The translations under genes were made by a program, and so were the position numbers. The notes beneath the pieces are model-generated. The model was given only the letters and a program-made list of their open reading frames with translations, made no database searches and was not told where the DNA came from. From contig CAZEHJ010000021.1 of assembly GCA_964512485.1 (NCBI GenBank), positions 1 through 49,511 of the forward strand: 49,511 bases of DNA. The letters run 5' to 3'. Source of the stretch: CAZEHJ01 sp964512485 (GTDB lineage: Bacteria; Bacteroidota; Rhodothermia; Rhodothermales; UBA10348). Each line of letters starts with the position of its first letter. The first letter of the stretch is position 1. Below, one piece after another: positions 1 through 8,180 of this stretch.

Positions 1-2
1 CC

Positions 3-95
3 GTAACGACTTGGTATCCGCTGATCTCCTCTCTCATCTTCGGTACAGTGACTTATGGATTGGGCTACTTCTGGTTCTCGAAAAGAGATTTCTAA
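3..95 (+). CDS. C-terminal end of an ABC-2-type transporter permease (partial)
   Basis: The frame beginning at base 3 is open from the window edge to TAA at 93-95 and encodes about 30 residues. They form a hydrophobic stretch (PLISSLIFGTVTYGLGYFWF) followed by a short charged tail, SKRDF. A last membrane helix ending in a basic-acidic tail (K/R-R-D-F/L) is typical of ABC-2-family permease subunits, so this is probably the end of such a gene. The body lies outside the window, so transport substrate and family are inferred from about 30 residues only. The next gene's first ATG (55) lies inside this tail, which suggests translational coupling. Confidence 0.5.
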   Translation, partial: VTTWYPLISSLIFGTVTYGLGYFWFSKRDF

Positions 96-1116
96 TCATC
101 ACCGCGCCCGGCGCCTGCTGGCGGTTTCCTGTTTTTTGTGTGGCGCTCTTTTACTCACACTTGCTGGTTGTGACACGGAAGGAGTCGTAGTGTCGGATGA
201 TTCATCCGAACTCGAAACCGCTCTGCGCATTCTCGGATCTGACTCTGCGATTCTGGCTCATTCAGATGTCGAGCACGAGTTTTCGGTAATGACGGACCTC
301 ATTTCCGAACGTGGTGCCGGGGTCGAAGATCTGGAACAGCTGATGGCTGAAGTGTACGCTCACACCGGTATTCAGCTTGATGAAAACCTGCACGGAGCGT
401 ATTTCGGAGTGAGTGAGTTGGAAGAAGATGCCAGCGGAGCTCTGGTTGCATTTGTGGACTTCGACCAGGGCGCCGTCATCGAGAAATTCCTGGAAGAATC
501 CGAGGTCACGAGCCTTGATTCACAGTGGCCGGTAGACGCATATGCTCTGGGCCCTCACGAATCTGCAGCCGTCGCATTTGTCGAAGGAACGATGGTGATT
601 CTGAGTTCCGATGCCGAACACCTGGAATTGCTTCTGGATCGTACATATAACGAATCTGCAGCCACTCTACCTTCGAGCCAGCTCTTTGAGGAGATAAGCG
701 AACACTACAACTGGGCCCTCATCCGCGATATTGACGCTGTTCTGAATTCTGAATTGGACTTCAATTTGGATCTCGAAGGAGAAGGTTCGATGCTCATTCC
801 AGTTGTTCGATCGGTTCGTCACATTGGGGTCGGTGTGAGCACCGATGGCGAATCATTTGAAATGGAGATGTACCTGGCGCCCACGAGCGAAATTCAGGCA
901 GGCGACCTGAAAAGCGTTCTCAGCGGAGTGAAGGGTATCGCCAGATTACAGTTTCACGACAACGACGAACTGAAAGCTCTCGTGGAAAAGTTCGACATCG
1001 AAGAATCCAATGGTCTGGTTCAGGTATCGATAGAGGTTGATCGCGACGATCTGGAAAACTTCGAAAATGCATTCAAATCTGAATTTGAAGGACGGAAATC
1101 CCGCAGCGAACGCTAG
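55..1116 (+). CDS. Predicted lipoprotein, function unknown
   Basis: This encodes 353 aa that I do not recognise as a named family. Residues 1-39 form a lipoprotein signal: an Arg-rich n-region (RARR), a hydrophobic core and the lipobox LAGC with Cys39. The mature protein should therefore be a membrane-anchored, periplasm-facing lipoprotein. The rest is acidic, without further membrane segments, and alternates short strands and helices. It has two similar-looking halves, each with a V-x-F-V-like core strand, loosely like DUF3352-type proteins; that resemblance is weak. The ATG at 55 overlaps the upstream permease tail by 41 bp. There is no good ribosome-binding site and no later Met before the signal core, so the start is uncertain. 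Likely co-transcribed with the permease. Confidence 0.75.
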   Translation: MDWATSGSRKEISNHHRARRLLAVSCFLCGALLLTLAGCDTEGVVVSDDSSELETALRILGSDSAILAHSDVEHEFSVMTDLISERGAGVEDLEQLMAEVYAHTGIQLDENLHGAYFGVSELEEDASGALVAFVDFDQGAVIEKFLEESEVTSLDSQWPVDAYALGPHESAAVAFVEGTMVILSSDAEHLELLLDRTYNESAATLPSSQLFEEISEHYNWALIRDIDAVLNSELDFNLDLEGEGSMLIPVVRSVRHIGVGVSTDGESFEMEMYLAPTSEIQAGDLKSVLSGVKGIARLQFHDNDELKALVEKFDIEESNGLVQVSIEVDRDDLENFENAFKSEFEGRKSRSER

Positions 1117-1158
1117 TTCTGATTCTCGGGTTTTTTACGGACGGATGATCGAAAGGAA

Positions 1159-1209
1159 ATGACCGAATTGGTAGATTCGGGAATCCTGAATCTTCAGCCG
1201 CATCAATGA
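1159..1209 (+). CDS. Possible 16-codon leader ORF coupled to the downstream enzyme
   Basis: ATG at 1159 is preceded by GAAAGGAA, the best ribosome-binding site in this intergenic stretch. It opens a 16-codon frame (MTELVDSGILNLQPHQ) whose TGA at 1207-1209 overlaps the ATG at 1206 of the next gene (ATGA). The downstream gene has no ribosome-binding site of its own in front of 1206. The arrangement fits translational coupling. The peptide has no Arg codons, so a simple arginine attenuator is not indicated. Whether it is translated is unknown. Confidence 0.35.
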   Translation: MTELVDSGILNLQPHQ

Positions 1210-2096
1210 CCTACCGTACACTCTCCGACCTCGACTTCGTCCTCGAAAGCCTTCCCAATCTTGCGCCCAGGCGAAAGGTGGTGATGACATCACCCGAACA
1301 TTTCGACGTCATGTATGTGATCAACGCACATATGGCCGGCAACATCGGATCGGTGGACTCGGCGCGCGCTCGAGAACAATGGGCCAACCTTCGAGATGAA
1401 TATCGGCGCTGTTCCATTCCGGTACTCGAGGTCGAAGGAATTGAAGGACAGCCCGACATGGTATTCTGTGCCAATCAGACATTGCCGTTTCTGAATAACG
1501 ACGGAAGCAAGGGTGTAGTTTTGAGCAAAATGTATGCCCCTGAACGAGCCGGCGAAGTAGTGCACTTTGCCGAGTTTTTTGCGGGCCTCGGATATCAGGT
1601 CCTGGACGGTATCGCGGTGGGAGACAGTGAGTTCGAAGGCATGGGAGATGCGCTCTGGCATTCTGGAAAACGACTGCTCTGGGGAGGCTACGGCTTCAGA
1701 ACGGACGAATCGGTCTACCGAAGGATCGGCGAGCGGCTCGATACTCGGGTTTTACTGCTGAAGCTGGAAGACCCGGACTTCTATCACCTCGATACATGTC
1801 TCTGTATACTCGACGAACGGACAGCCCTTATCTATCCGGGTGCCTTTGGCTCGGACGGCCTTGCACTGATCCGGAAATTCTTCCCCCGCATCATCGAAGC
1901 GCCGGAAGACGAAGCGCGAAATCTCTTCGCATGCAATGCTCATTCGCCCGACGGAAAACATGTCATCATCCAACGCGGATGCCATGTAACGAACGCCGCT
2001 CTCAGAGAAGCCGGGTTTGATGTCATCGAAGTCGACACCGACGAATTTCTGAAGTCAGGTGGTTCTGTCTTCTGCATGAAACTGATGATCTGGTAG
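1206..2096 (+). CDS. Arginine dihydrolase-like / amidinotransferase-superfamily enzyme (ArgZ/AgrE N-domain type)
   Basis: This 296-aa protein belongs to the guanidine-modifying (DDAH/arginine deiminase) superfamily. Visible active-site motifs are FEGMGDAL (residues 143-150, acidic residues), FYHLDTCL (192-199, His194) and GGSVFCMKL (285-293, nucleophile Cys290). The layout follows the N-terminal domain of cyanobacterial AgrE/ArgZ closely: DVMYVIN (34-40), PDMVFCAN (83-90), WGGYGFRT (159-166) and FACNAH (241-246). AgrE/ArgZ converts arginine to ornithine, CO2 and two NH3, and the two Asn associated with that reaction appear to be kept here (Asn40, Asn90). The C-terminal ornithine-processing domain of AgrE is absent. 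Dimethylargininase is the main alternative. Likely cytosolic. Translation may be coupled to the 16-codon ORF ending at 1209. Confidence 0.82.
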   Translation: MTYRTLSDLDFVLESLPNLAPRRKVVMTSPEHFDVMYVINAHMAGNIGSVDSARAREQWANLRDEYRRCSIPVLEVEGIEGQPDMVFCANQTLPFLNNDGSKGVVLSKMYAPERAGEVVHFAEFFAGLGYQVLDGIAVGDSEFEGMGDALWHSGKRLLWGGYGFRTDESVYRRIGERLDTRVLLLKLEDPDFYHLDTCLCILDERTALIYPGAFGSDGLALIRKFFPRIIEAPEDEARNLFACNAHSPDGKHVIIQRGCHVTNAALREAGFDVIEVDTDEFLKSGGSVFCMKLMIW

Positions 2097-2127
2097 CCAC
2101 CTGATCTTCGGACGACACGGCGGAAGA

Positions 2128-4722
2128 CTACCGGATCGTATAGCGCGCAGAGAGGAATAGATGACGGGTAGCCGCAGGGAAAAACTGCGGTCCGACCACC
2201 GAGACGTTTCCATAAGTCAGCACTTTCTCGTTCAGGACATTGTTTACATCCATGGCAAGACGGAGACGATTGCCTTTGCCCACGACGTACGAAACCGAAC
2301 CATCAATGAGATGGAACGCCTCGAGAGACAGATCCTCTACTTCAGAACCCGACGCGTCAATGCCCTGCCCATTGTCGATATACTGCTTGCCCACGAAGCT
2401 GGCCATCATCGATGCCGTCAGTCCGCCTCTTCGATAGGTAGCCTGAACATTGCCGGAGCGTTCGGGAAAGCCTGCAATCACGTTTCCACTGCGATCGAGT
2501 TGTGTGACTCTGAAGTCCGGGGGCGTCACGAACTCATCAAATTCGACGAATCGGTTCCGGGAAATGGTGAAGTTGCCCGAGAGGGTCAGATCAGAAGCAA
2601 TCAATACACTTCCGTCGACTTCCAGCCCGATATGACGGGTTCTTTCAGCATTTCCCGTCCGGGGTACACCAAATTGATCCAAACCACCACTCGGAACGAT
2701 TTCGTCCCGGAAATCCATGACAAACACGTTGGCCGTCACCCCATACCCGCTTCCCCGCTTGCTCGCTCCCAATTCCAAGTCCACCAGCCGTTCCGGATCA
2801 ACGAGAGGATTATCGTAATCGAAGGAATCATCTGCATTGCGTTCAAACTGGGGAAGAAATCCGCCTCCAACCTCTTCACCGTCGTACAGCGTCTTCATGC
2901 GTGGTTCTCTGTGCGCAAGTGCGATGCTCGCAAACGCGCTCAGCGAGGATTCCGGCCTGAATGTCACACCAACCCGCGGATTGACAAAGAAATAGGGTTT
3001 CGAGAAGGAAACGCCGAAAAACGAGTCGTCATAGGAGCGGTATTTGCGATGGGTTATTTGAACGTCTCCCTGAAATGCCCACAGATCAGAGAATCGCTGC
3101 AGGTGGCTTGCATACGCGGATATGATGGCCTTCTCGCCCCTGAATGAATAGACGCGGACATCATTTTCACTTCCCACCACGGAAGACGGCACACCCGTCG
3201 CCTCCTGGATACGTCCCCACCTCAGGCTCCGGTGAAGCCTGAATTCGCTGCCAATGGATGTCGTCGACCCCTCTCTCGTCACGGTCACCCGCGGCATCCA
3301 GCCCATCTGCCATTGATCCAGATAGGCCCGAAAGAGAAGGGCCGTCTCGGGACTGGAAATAAACAGCGGTTGGGATCGTTGGGCGGGCGGGACAAAATTG
3401 TCGGGTAGATTCAGGTAATCGGCGCTTCGAAACGTACCTCCAAAATCGAAATATCCTTCCCCCTTGATCAAGAATGCGGTCTGGGAGAAACGAAGGGACT
3501 CATTGATGTCATATTCGTGGTGGATTTCGACATGAGGCTGATGAAAATTCTCAACGTCCTGGTCAAAAGCAGAAAAGTTGTAGGTGCGATCGATCGTGCC
3601 TCCGAATCCATCATCGATCGTTTTTTCATTGGCAGCCTTCGGAATTCCCGAGTATGCCAGGCCGTCTTTCTGCGGTCCGCCGTATGCCTGAATTGTGAGG
3701 GTCGATCTTTCTCCAAATCGCGTTATTCCAGCGAAAAACCGCCAGAACTCAGTCCAGGACCAGTCCCGGTATCCGTCGGATTCGAGTCTGCTGAACCGGG
3801 TGAACACCACATATCGATCGTTGAGCAGTCCGGAGTTCACTTCTGCCGAATACCTCCTGGTACCAAAAGCTCCGCCGCCGATTTGAACACTGGCGTCAAA
3901 CTCGCTTCTGTACGGCATGGCTCTCAAATTGATGGCACCACCAATCGCTGTGGGTCCATACACGGAAGCACCCGCTCCCCGTTGAATCTGAATGTCCTGA
4001 ACGGCTCCCTGGATATCAAAAAAATTGATCCAGAAAACGTTGAATTCTTCCGGGTCGTTCTGCGGAATTCCGTTGATCGCTACAGCTAGCCGTCTCTGGT
4101 CGAATCCACGCATACGCAGCGTGGAGTAGCCAATCGCATTCCCGTTTTCGGAGTGGTAGGTTATGCTCGGTTGGCGCGCCAGATGAACGGGCAAGTCCTT
4201 CATGTCGGGCTGCTCTTCCATCTCCTGCGCCGTAATATTTTTGACTGTGACGGGCGAAAGCCGTTCTCTGGCGCGCCCCGCACTCACGACGACTTCAGAA
4301 TGAGCGATGACCGCCGAGCTCAGTTCTATATCTATCTCGCTCCGAGCTCCCTCGCGGACCTGAACCACGGTCGAGCTACCCACAAATCCGACGTATGATA
4401 CAAACAGGTCGTATCTGCCAGCCTGAACAGAATTGAATACAAACCGTCCTGATTCGTCCGAAATAGTCGAATATCGAGCGATTCCAGAACCAACCGGGTA
4501 AAGCTGCACGCTCGCGCCTGTCAGGGTCGCTCCATTCTCATCTTGAACAACGCCAACCACCGAGCCGGTTTCGATATACGAATTTGCCTGAGCACTCATG
4601 GCCAACGCAGCAAAAAGGACAGTGATGAAAAACGTCCTCACGAGCGAGACGGCGTATGATTTCCGAGCACACCGGGTACTTTGAGGCGGGAGGACTCGCG
4701 ATTCGAAAACAGAGGAATTCAT
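2128..4722 (-). CDS. TonB-dependent outer-membrane receptor with carboxypeptidase-regulatory-like N-domain
   Basis: From ATG 4722 this encodes about 864 aa. An export signal (LVRTFFITVLFAALAMSAQA) is followed by a carboxypeptidase-regulatory-like domain (GSVVGVVQDENGATLTGASV). Next comes a plug domain with the usual GYSTLRMRGF and IQIQRGAGASVYGPTAIGGA motifs, then a long beta-barrel with alternating aromatic strands. The family takes up ligands such as siderophores, metals, vitamins or glycans across the outer membrane using TonB energy. The ligand here cannot be read from sequence, and no SusD partner is adjacent, which argues against a SusC-type glycan system. The frame extends upstream to 4944, but that part does not look like protein and would bury the signal peptide. 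A GTG just before VRTFFIT is a further start option. Confidence 0.92.
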   Translation of the reverse strand: MNSSVFESRVLPPQSTRCARKSYAVSLVRTFFITVLFAALAMSAQANSYIETGSVVGVVQDENGATLTGASVQLYPVGSGIARYSTISDESGRFVFNSVQAGRYDLFVSYVGFVGSSTVVQVREGARSEIDIELSSAVIAHSEVVVSAGRARERLSPVTVKNITAQEMEEQPDMKDLPVHLARQPSITYHSENGNAIGYSTLRMRGFDQRRLAVAINGIPQNDPEEFNVFWINFFDIQGAVQDIQIQRGAGASVYGPTAIGGAINLRAMPYRSEFDASVQIGGGAFGTRRYSAEVNSGLLNDRYVVFTRFSRLESDGYRDWSWTEFWRFFAGITRFGERSTLTIQAYGGPQKDGLAYSGIPKAANEKTIDDGFGGTIDRTYNFSAFDQDVENFHQPHVEIHHEYDINESLRFSQTAFLIKGEGYFDFGGTFRSADYLNLPDNFVPPAQRSQPLFISSPETALLFRAYLDQWQMGWMPRVTVTREGSTTSIGSEFRLHRSLRWGRIQEATGVPSSVVGSENDVRVYSFRGEKAIISAYASHLQRFSDLWAFQGDVQITHRKYRSYDDSFFGVSFSKPYFFVNPRVGVTFRPESSLSAFASIALAHREPRMKTLYDGEEVGGGFLPQFERNADDSFDYDNPLVDPERLVDLELGASKRGSGYGVTANVFVMDFRDEIVPSGGLDQFGVPRTGNAERTRHIGLEVDGSVLIASDLTLSGNFTISRNRFVEFDEFVTPPDFRVTQLDRSGNVIAGFPERSGNVQATYRRGGLTASMMASFVGKQYIDNGQGIDASGSEVEDLSLEAFHLIDGSVSYVVGKGNRLRLAMDVNNVLNEKVLTYGNVSVVGPQFFPAATRHLFLSARYTIR

Positions 4723-5037
4723 CATGTGGCGCAATTCGACCTCAGGCAGTTTCAGGTATTGGTCAGTCACTTCCTCATTCTTGCGATCAAGTCTGCCGAG
4801 TCGCCAGGAGCATACGATCGTTCGAAGCAAAAATGCGTAAAAACGCACGTTCCGATCATCATTTTCATCTTGTCCGTTTCCCTTCGCCGGCATTACCCGG
4901 ACAGGTTCGAGGAGTCTGATCTCAGCCCATGAGGGCACCCCCAACGATTCGATCGACCTGTTGAAGAGGTCGCGATCATCGGTATGAATATAAGGCGGTC
5001 GAAGTCAGCCTTGACGTGAAGAAAACGAGACGATCGA
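4723..5037. other. Intergenic region upstream of the TonB receptor
   Basis: About 315 bp between the receptor start and the stop of the DUF3592-like gene. It should hold the receptor promoter (minus strand), but I see no clear -35/-10 or TAnnTTTG match. Open frames across it read as unstructured, charged sequence and are not convincing genes. Confidence 0.5.
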
Positions 5038-5484
5038 TCAGTCTTCTTTACGCGCCAGATATCTGTTCCACGAGACCACACCAATCAGGGCGATGATCAA
5101 CGCAATCAGGCTCATGGCTGAATTGCTCCAGGCGATACTGACATGCGTTTTACCGATTTCGGTAAAGACTACTTCTTGTGCTGATCCTGGAAGAACGCTC
5201 ACCTCTACCGAATCCTCCTGAACCCGGTGGCCGATAGAATAAGGAAGTGTCAGGCCTTCACGCTCAAATACGCTTCCATCCGGCATGTGAACGCGCAAAT
5301 CAAGCGAAACGTACGTGACGTCTTTTCGATCTGAACGCTCATAGTGCGTGACTTCGGCCCACGTCTGCACGCCTTCATTCAGCGTTTTTTGGAGTCCGAC
5401 GGCGGTGTACGTCTGGTGAATCGTAAGGAATAACAGGGCTGCGGGCACGATCCATGCCAGGCGCGCGATGGGGTTGGTCTTCAT
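5038..5484 (-). CDS. DUF3592-like membrane protein
   Basis: This encodes 148 aa from ATG 5484; an alternative TTG at 5502 adds six residues. There is one membrane helix near the N-terminus (IARLAWIVPAALLFLTIH) and one near the C-terminus (SAMSLIALIIALIGVVSW). Between them is a soluble beta-rich stretch with the pattern YVSLDLRVHMPDGSVFERE followed by GHRVQEDSVEVSVLPGSAQE. Two helices around such a domain match DUF3592, whose function is not established. The final residues are basic/acidic (RYLARKED). It stands alone on the minus strand between the HNH gene and the TonB receptor. Confidence 0.7.
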   Translation of the reverse strand: MKTNPIARLAWIVPAALLFLTIHQTYTAVGLQKTLNEGVQTWAEVTHYERSDRKDVTYVSLDLRVHMPDGSVFEREGLTLPYSIGHRVQEDSVEVSVLPGSAQEVVFTEIGKTHVSIAWSNSAMSLIALIIALIGVVSWNRYLARKED

Positions 5485-5596
5485 GATTTCAGGTCGTGTC
5501 AATCTGCCACCGTGCTACCCTGCCTGGATTCGAGGGTTCTTTGGTCAGAATGAAGAACAGACCAATCCCGACCACGATGTCTTTCGAGCACGTATA

Positions 5597-6097
5597 TCAG
5601 GACAGGTATAGATAGGGCTTCCAAGTTTCGTCAAGAGATCCAACGAAATCCCTGATGTACATCACGTAGCTGGGCCGAAACGGATCCCTCGCCAGACTCA
5701 TTCCGGCTTCCTTGGGTGTTTTATTGCCCTTACGATTGTTGCACGGCACACATGCTGCAACCAGGTTGTCCCAGGTGTCTCGTCCACCCCTCGACTTGGG
5801 CAACACATGATCAATCGTGAGTCGATTCCTGTCTGCACAATACTGGCACCGGTGCCCATCTCGCCGAATTATGTTTTTGCGGGTCAATAGAATCCGTTTG
5901 TAGGGTACCCGAACGTATGCTTTCAGACGAACGATACTGGGCCAGGGCAACTGATAGCTGGGACTTCGAACGAAGCGCGCATCTTCACTTTCGATCAACT
6001 CCGCTTTCTGAAGCAACACCAAAACGGTTGCCCGTTGCACACTGGTGATTGCAAGAGCTTGATAATCCTGATTGAGAACAAGGACGTGTCCAGTCAT
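5597..6097 (-). CDS. HNH endonuclease family protein
   Basis: This 166-aa protein has a C-terminal HNH/McrA-type nuclease fold. It shows a first zinc pair C84-x2-C87 (CQYC), the catalytic TIDHVLPKSRGG (His97), the structural Asn111 in WDNLV, and a second zinc pair C116-x2-C119 followed by CNNRKGNKTP. Residues 1-70 form the small N-terminal domain usual in stand-alone bacterial HNH proteins of this kind (VLVLNQDYQALAI). Such proteins are widespread chromosomal genes of unknown role, and neither a methylase nor phage genes adjoin it, so restriction or prophage function is not supported. The upstream region holds an inverted repeat at 6199-6215 and a 12-mer shared with the recombinase promoter region. 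Confidence 0.9.
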   Translation of the reverse strand: MTGHVLVLNQDYQALAITSVQRATVLVLLQKAELIESEDARFVRSPSYQLPWPSIVRLKAYVRVPYKRILLTRKNIIRRDGHRCQYCADRNRLTIDHVLPKSRGGRDTWDNLVAACVPCNNRKGNKTPKEAGMSLARDPFRPSYVMYIRDFVGSLDETWKPYLYLS

Positions 6098-6198
6098 TTC
6101 CTACCCCCGGACGTCAGGTAGAAAATGTGAGTTGGCTGGCAACTCCGCCGGTTAATTTGAGATCGGTCGGGATTCCTGAACTGTTTTCCTCGGATACA

Positions 6199-6215
6199 GC
6201 ATGTTTTGAACATGC
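6199..6215. repeat. Perfect inverted repeat GCATGTT-TTG-AACATGC
   Basis: Two 7-bp arms separated by TTG, about 100 bp upstream of the HNH start. The symmetry is that of a dimeric repressor site; it could also form a small hairpin in the HNH leader. No regulator can be assigned. Confidence 0.55.
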
Positions 6216-6253
6216 GTGATGTGCGCGAACGACCGTGGTACGATCGCTTTTAA

Positions 6254-6265
6254 TTGCAATAACGG
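6254..6265. promoter_or_regulatory. TTGCAATAACGG element, identical to 40971-40982
   Basis: This 12-mer lies upstream of the HNH gene in the same orientation as an identical 12-mer upstream of the tyrosine recombinase gene. A 9-bp core (CAATAACGG) recurs at 41018-41026. Twelve exact bases shared between two intergenic regions is unlikely by chance in a window of this size (about 0.006 expected). It may be a regulator-binding site, but none is known for it. Confidence 0.4.
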
Positions 6266-6405
6266 ATATTGTAATCCACTCTGAACGCCTCCCGGAGCAT
6301 CCGGCAGCCAATAAAGCAAATTCTCGCCTTGGAGGAAAGTCCGAATTACAGATCCTTTGGATTCAGGCGCATTTTCGCGATCAATCCGAGCTGAAAAGGC
6401 CAGTA

Positions 6406-7215
6406 CTATCTGGTAACGTCGAGACTCTCTCCCACTCGGATTTCCGGCGCTATACCATGATGCGGTATGCAATTCACTCCGACCCAGATCTTGGAATCCC
6501 ATTTGCGATAGGTAGCCAAGGTGATCAACGGTTCTTTCGCCCTTTCCCCCGTCTCTTGATTTGTGGTCGTAACAATACACCTACCACACCCTTTTACCAC
6601 GTCAAGCGTGCTGTCTGGTAATGTGACTCTCTTCCAGGAGTCTTCTTCCCAGGGAGATGCTCCCGAGACAACGACATTCGGTCTGAACCGGTTCATGGGA
6701 AGCGGCTCTTCAAGCCGTTCATTCAACTCATCAATCGACGACTGGCCAATCAACAAAATCGGAAACCCGTCAGCAAAACTGACCCGATCACCCGGTTTGG
6801 AAAACGTCAGATCCGTTTGCCGCAACGAAGAATCCGGCATCCACGTTATCTGCACCTCATCATCGAGAGCGTTCGAGAAGTATTCGTCTGCCTGTTTGAA
6901 TCCGGTAAATGCATCTACCTCGTCCTTCCAGATGACGGCTTTCATATTTGCTTCCTGTGGGCCTTGCAGAGGCAACCGAAGCATGCCCGTTTCCGGGTGC
7001 CGAACTTCAATGAAGTCGGCCGACATCGAAACATGAAAGGTTGCCAGAGCCGGATGAGTTCGTTGTGTGATGAACTTTCCATCGGGAGTCGAAAGCATAT
7101 ACCGACGGTCATACTTCAAGCCGAACGGTGTCACTTCAGAACGCTTCAACGATATGCCACGCATGGACTTGATCGGATAGATATAAAGGCCCGATATGGC
7201 TATTCCGCTATTCAT
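6406..7215 (-). CDS. MOSC domain-containing protein (YcbX/mARC-like)
   Basis: This 269-aa protein has the MOSC N-terminal barrel (residues about 5-120: GLYIYPIKSMRG, FGLKYDRRYML, FITQRTHPALA). The MOSC domain follows (about 130-265), with FADGFPILLIGQSS, RFRPNVVVSG and the conserved Cys motif KGCGRCIVTTTNQETG. In this family the Cys ligates a molybdenum cofactor, and members take part in reduction of N-hydroxylated bases and similar compounds. Unlike E. coli YcbX it lacks a C-terminal 2Fe-2S ferredoxin domain, so it would need a separate electron donor. Its ATG (7213-7215) overlaps the stop of the upstream M28 peptidase gene, so the two are probably co-translated. Confidence 0.9.
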   Translation of the reverse strand: MNSGIAISGLYIYPIKSMRGISLKRSEVTPFGLKYDRRYMLSTPDGKFITQRTHPALATFHVSMSADFIEVRHPETGMLRLPLQGPQEANMKAVIWKDEVDAFTGFKQADEYFSNALDDEVQITWMPDSSLRQTDLTFSKPGDRVSFADGFPILLIGQSSIDELNERLEEPLPMNRFRPNVVVSGASPWEEDSWKRVTLPDSTLDVVKGCGRCIVTTTNQETGERAKEPLITLATYRKWDSKIWVGVNCIPHHGIAPEIRVGESLDVTR

Positions 7216-8167
7216 CGTCTATCGCAAGATCGTCAAGTAGAAGGTCTGTTTCGCGTATGACCTCGAGTATATACTCGCTGGCCGCGTGAAAGAAGACAGG
7301 AAATATGTCTTCGAAGACATCATTTGGTCGGTGGTATCCAGGATGGTCTTCAACCCCGAAATAGAGGAACGGGATCCCCGCCTGATGAAACGGAGCGTGA
7401 TCCGAAGAATTAGTCCAATCGTCTGATCCTGTGCCCGGTTGATCGTGTCCGAACAAAATCTTCAGGTTGTCGGGGTGCTCGACTCCTTCCAAGACCGGCT
7501 TGAGAAATGGATAGTGCAACGTGCCACTAACATAGAGCTCGTCGACCGCGCTCCTGCTGATCATGTCCATGTTGATATTGAGGACCACATCGTAATCGGA
7601 GAAGCATTCGGAATCCACAAATGCTCTTGCGCCTTGCAGGCCCGATTCTTCTGCATCGAGTGCCGCAAAAATCAGCGTATGATTGGGGGAATGCGTTGAG
7701 AAATAGCGTGCGATTTCAAGCAATGCTGCAGTTCCGGACGCATTGTCGTCTGCTCCGTTGTAGATCTGGCCATTACCCTCTCCCAGGTGGTCGAAATGGG
7801 CTGTGACAACGACAATCCTTTTGGAATCAGACGTCCCTGGAATCCTCACGATCACATTTCGGGCCGCGACCGGCTCGCTCGCTCTTCGAGGCGTAAAACT
7901 GAATTCCTGGACGCTGTTTCCACCACAAGCCGGTGCCAAATCCATGCCCGACATGGCTTCTTCGACATAGCGAGCAGCCATGAGACCTCCCTCACTTCCT
8001 GCTCGTCTTCCCTGGAATTCATCCGAAGCCAGGACCTCCACATGTCTGAGCAGCGAGTCGGCATCGATCCCGAAAGCTTTCGACATGGTGCTGGTTTGAC
8101 TCGCCTCACATGTGGAAACACTAAGGAGGAGAGCAAGAAATGTCAGGGATGAAAATCGGACCTGCAT
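7208..8167 (-). CDS. M28-family zinc aminopeptidase, exported
   Basis: This encodes 319 aa with an N-terminal signal (residues 1-23, FLALLLSVSTCEASQ). Cys20 may make it a lipoprotein, although VSTC is a poor lipobox. The M28 metal-binding set is intact: VTAHFDHLGEG (His, Asp), YNGADDNASGTAALLEIAR (bridging Asp), DAEESGLQGARAFV (catalytic Glu and metal Glu), NINMDMISR (Asp) and HPGYHRPNDVFEDI (final His). These are co-catalytic di-zinc exopeptidases that remove N-terminal residues from peptides, here in the periplasm or outside the cell. It is the first gene of a two-gene run with the MOSC gene, overlapping it by 8 bp. Only 13 bp separate its start from the longest form of the divergent psuG frame. 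Confidence 0.92.
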   Translation of the reverse strand: MQVRFSSLTFLALLLSVSTCEASQTSTMSKAFGIDADSLLRHVEVLASDEFQGRRAGSEGGLMAARYVEEAMSGMDLAPACGGNSVQEFSFTPRRASEPVAARNVIVRIPGTSDSKRIVVVTAHFDHLGEGNGQIYNGADDNASGTAALLEIARYFSTHSPNHTLIFAALDAEESGLQGARAFVDSECFSDYDVVLNINMDMISRSAVDELYVSGTLHYPFLKPVLEGVEHPDNLKILFGHDQPGTGSDDWTNSSDHAPFHQAGIPFLYFGVEDHPGYHRPNDVFEDIFPVFFHAASEYILEVIRETDLLLDDLAIDDE

Positions 8168-8180
8168 CTGAAAAGGAAGT

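Larger units (their letters stand above)
6098..6405. other. 308-bp intergenic region with inverted repeat and shared 12-mer
   Basis: This stretch lies between the HNH start and the MOSC stop, both on the minus strand. It contains the inverted repeat 6199-6215 and the TTGCAATAACGG element 6254-6265, described separately. Short open frames here run antisense into the MOSC gene and are not convincing. No RNA gene is seen. Confidence 0.5.

Noticed and set aside
2161..3147. Long plus-strand open frame of 328 codons
   Set aside because: It is fully antisense to the TonB receptor, has no recognisable domain, and its composition is that of a shadow frame.
5597..6097. Restriction system built on the HNH nuclease
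   Set aside because: No methylase, specificity subunit or toxin-antitoxin-like partner is nearby; this HNH type is a common solitary chromosomal gene.
6235..6621. Plus-strand 128-codon frame
   Set aside because: Half lies antisense to the MOSC gene and no domain or ribosome-binding site supports it.
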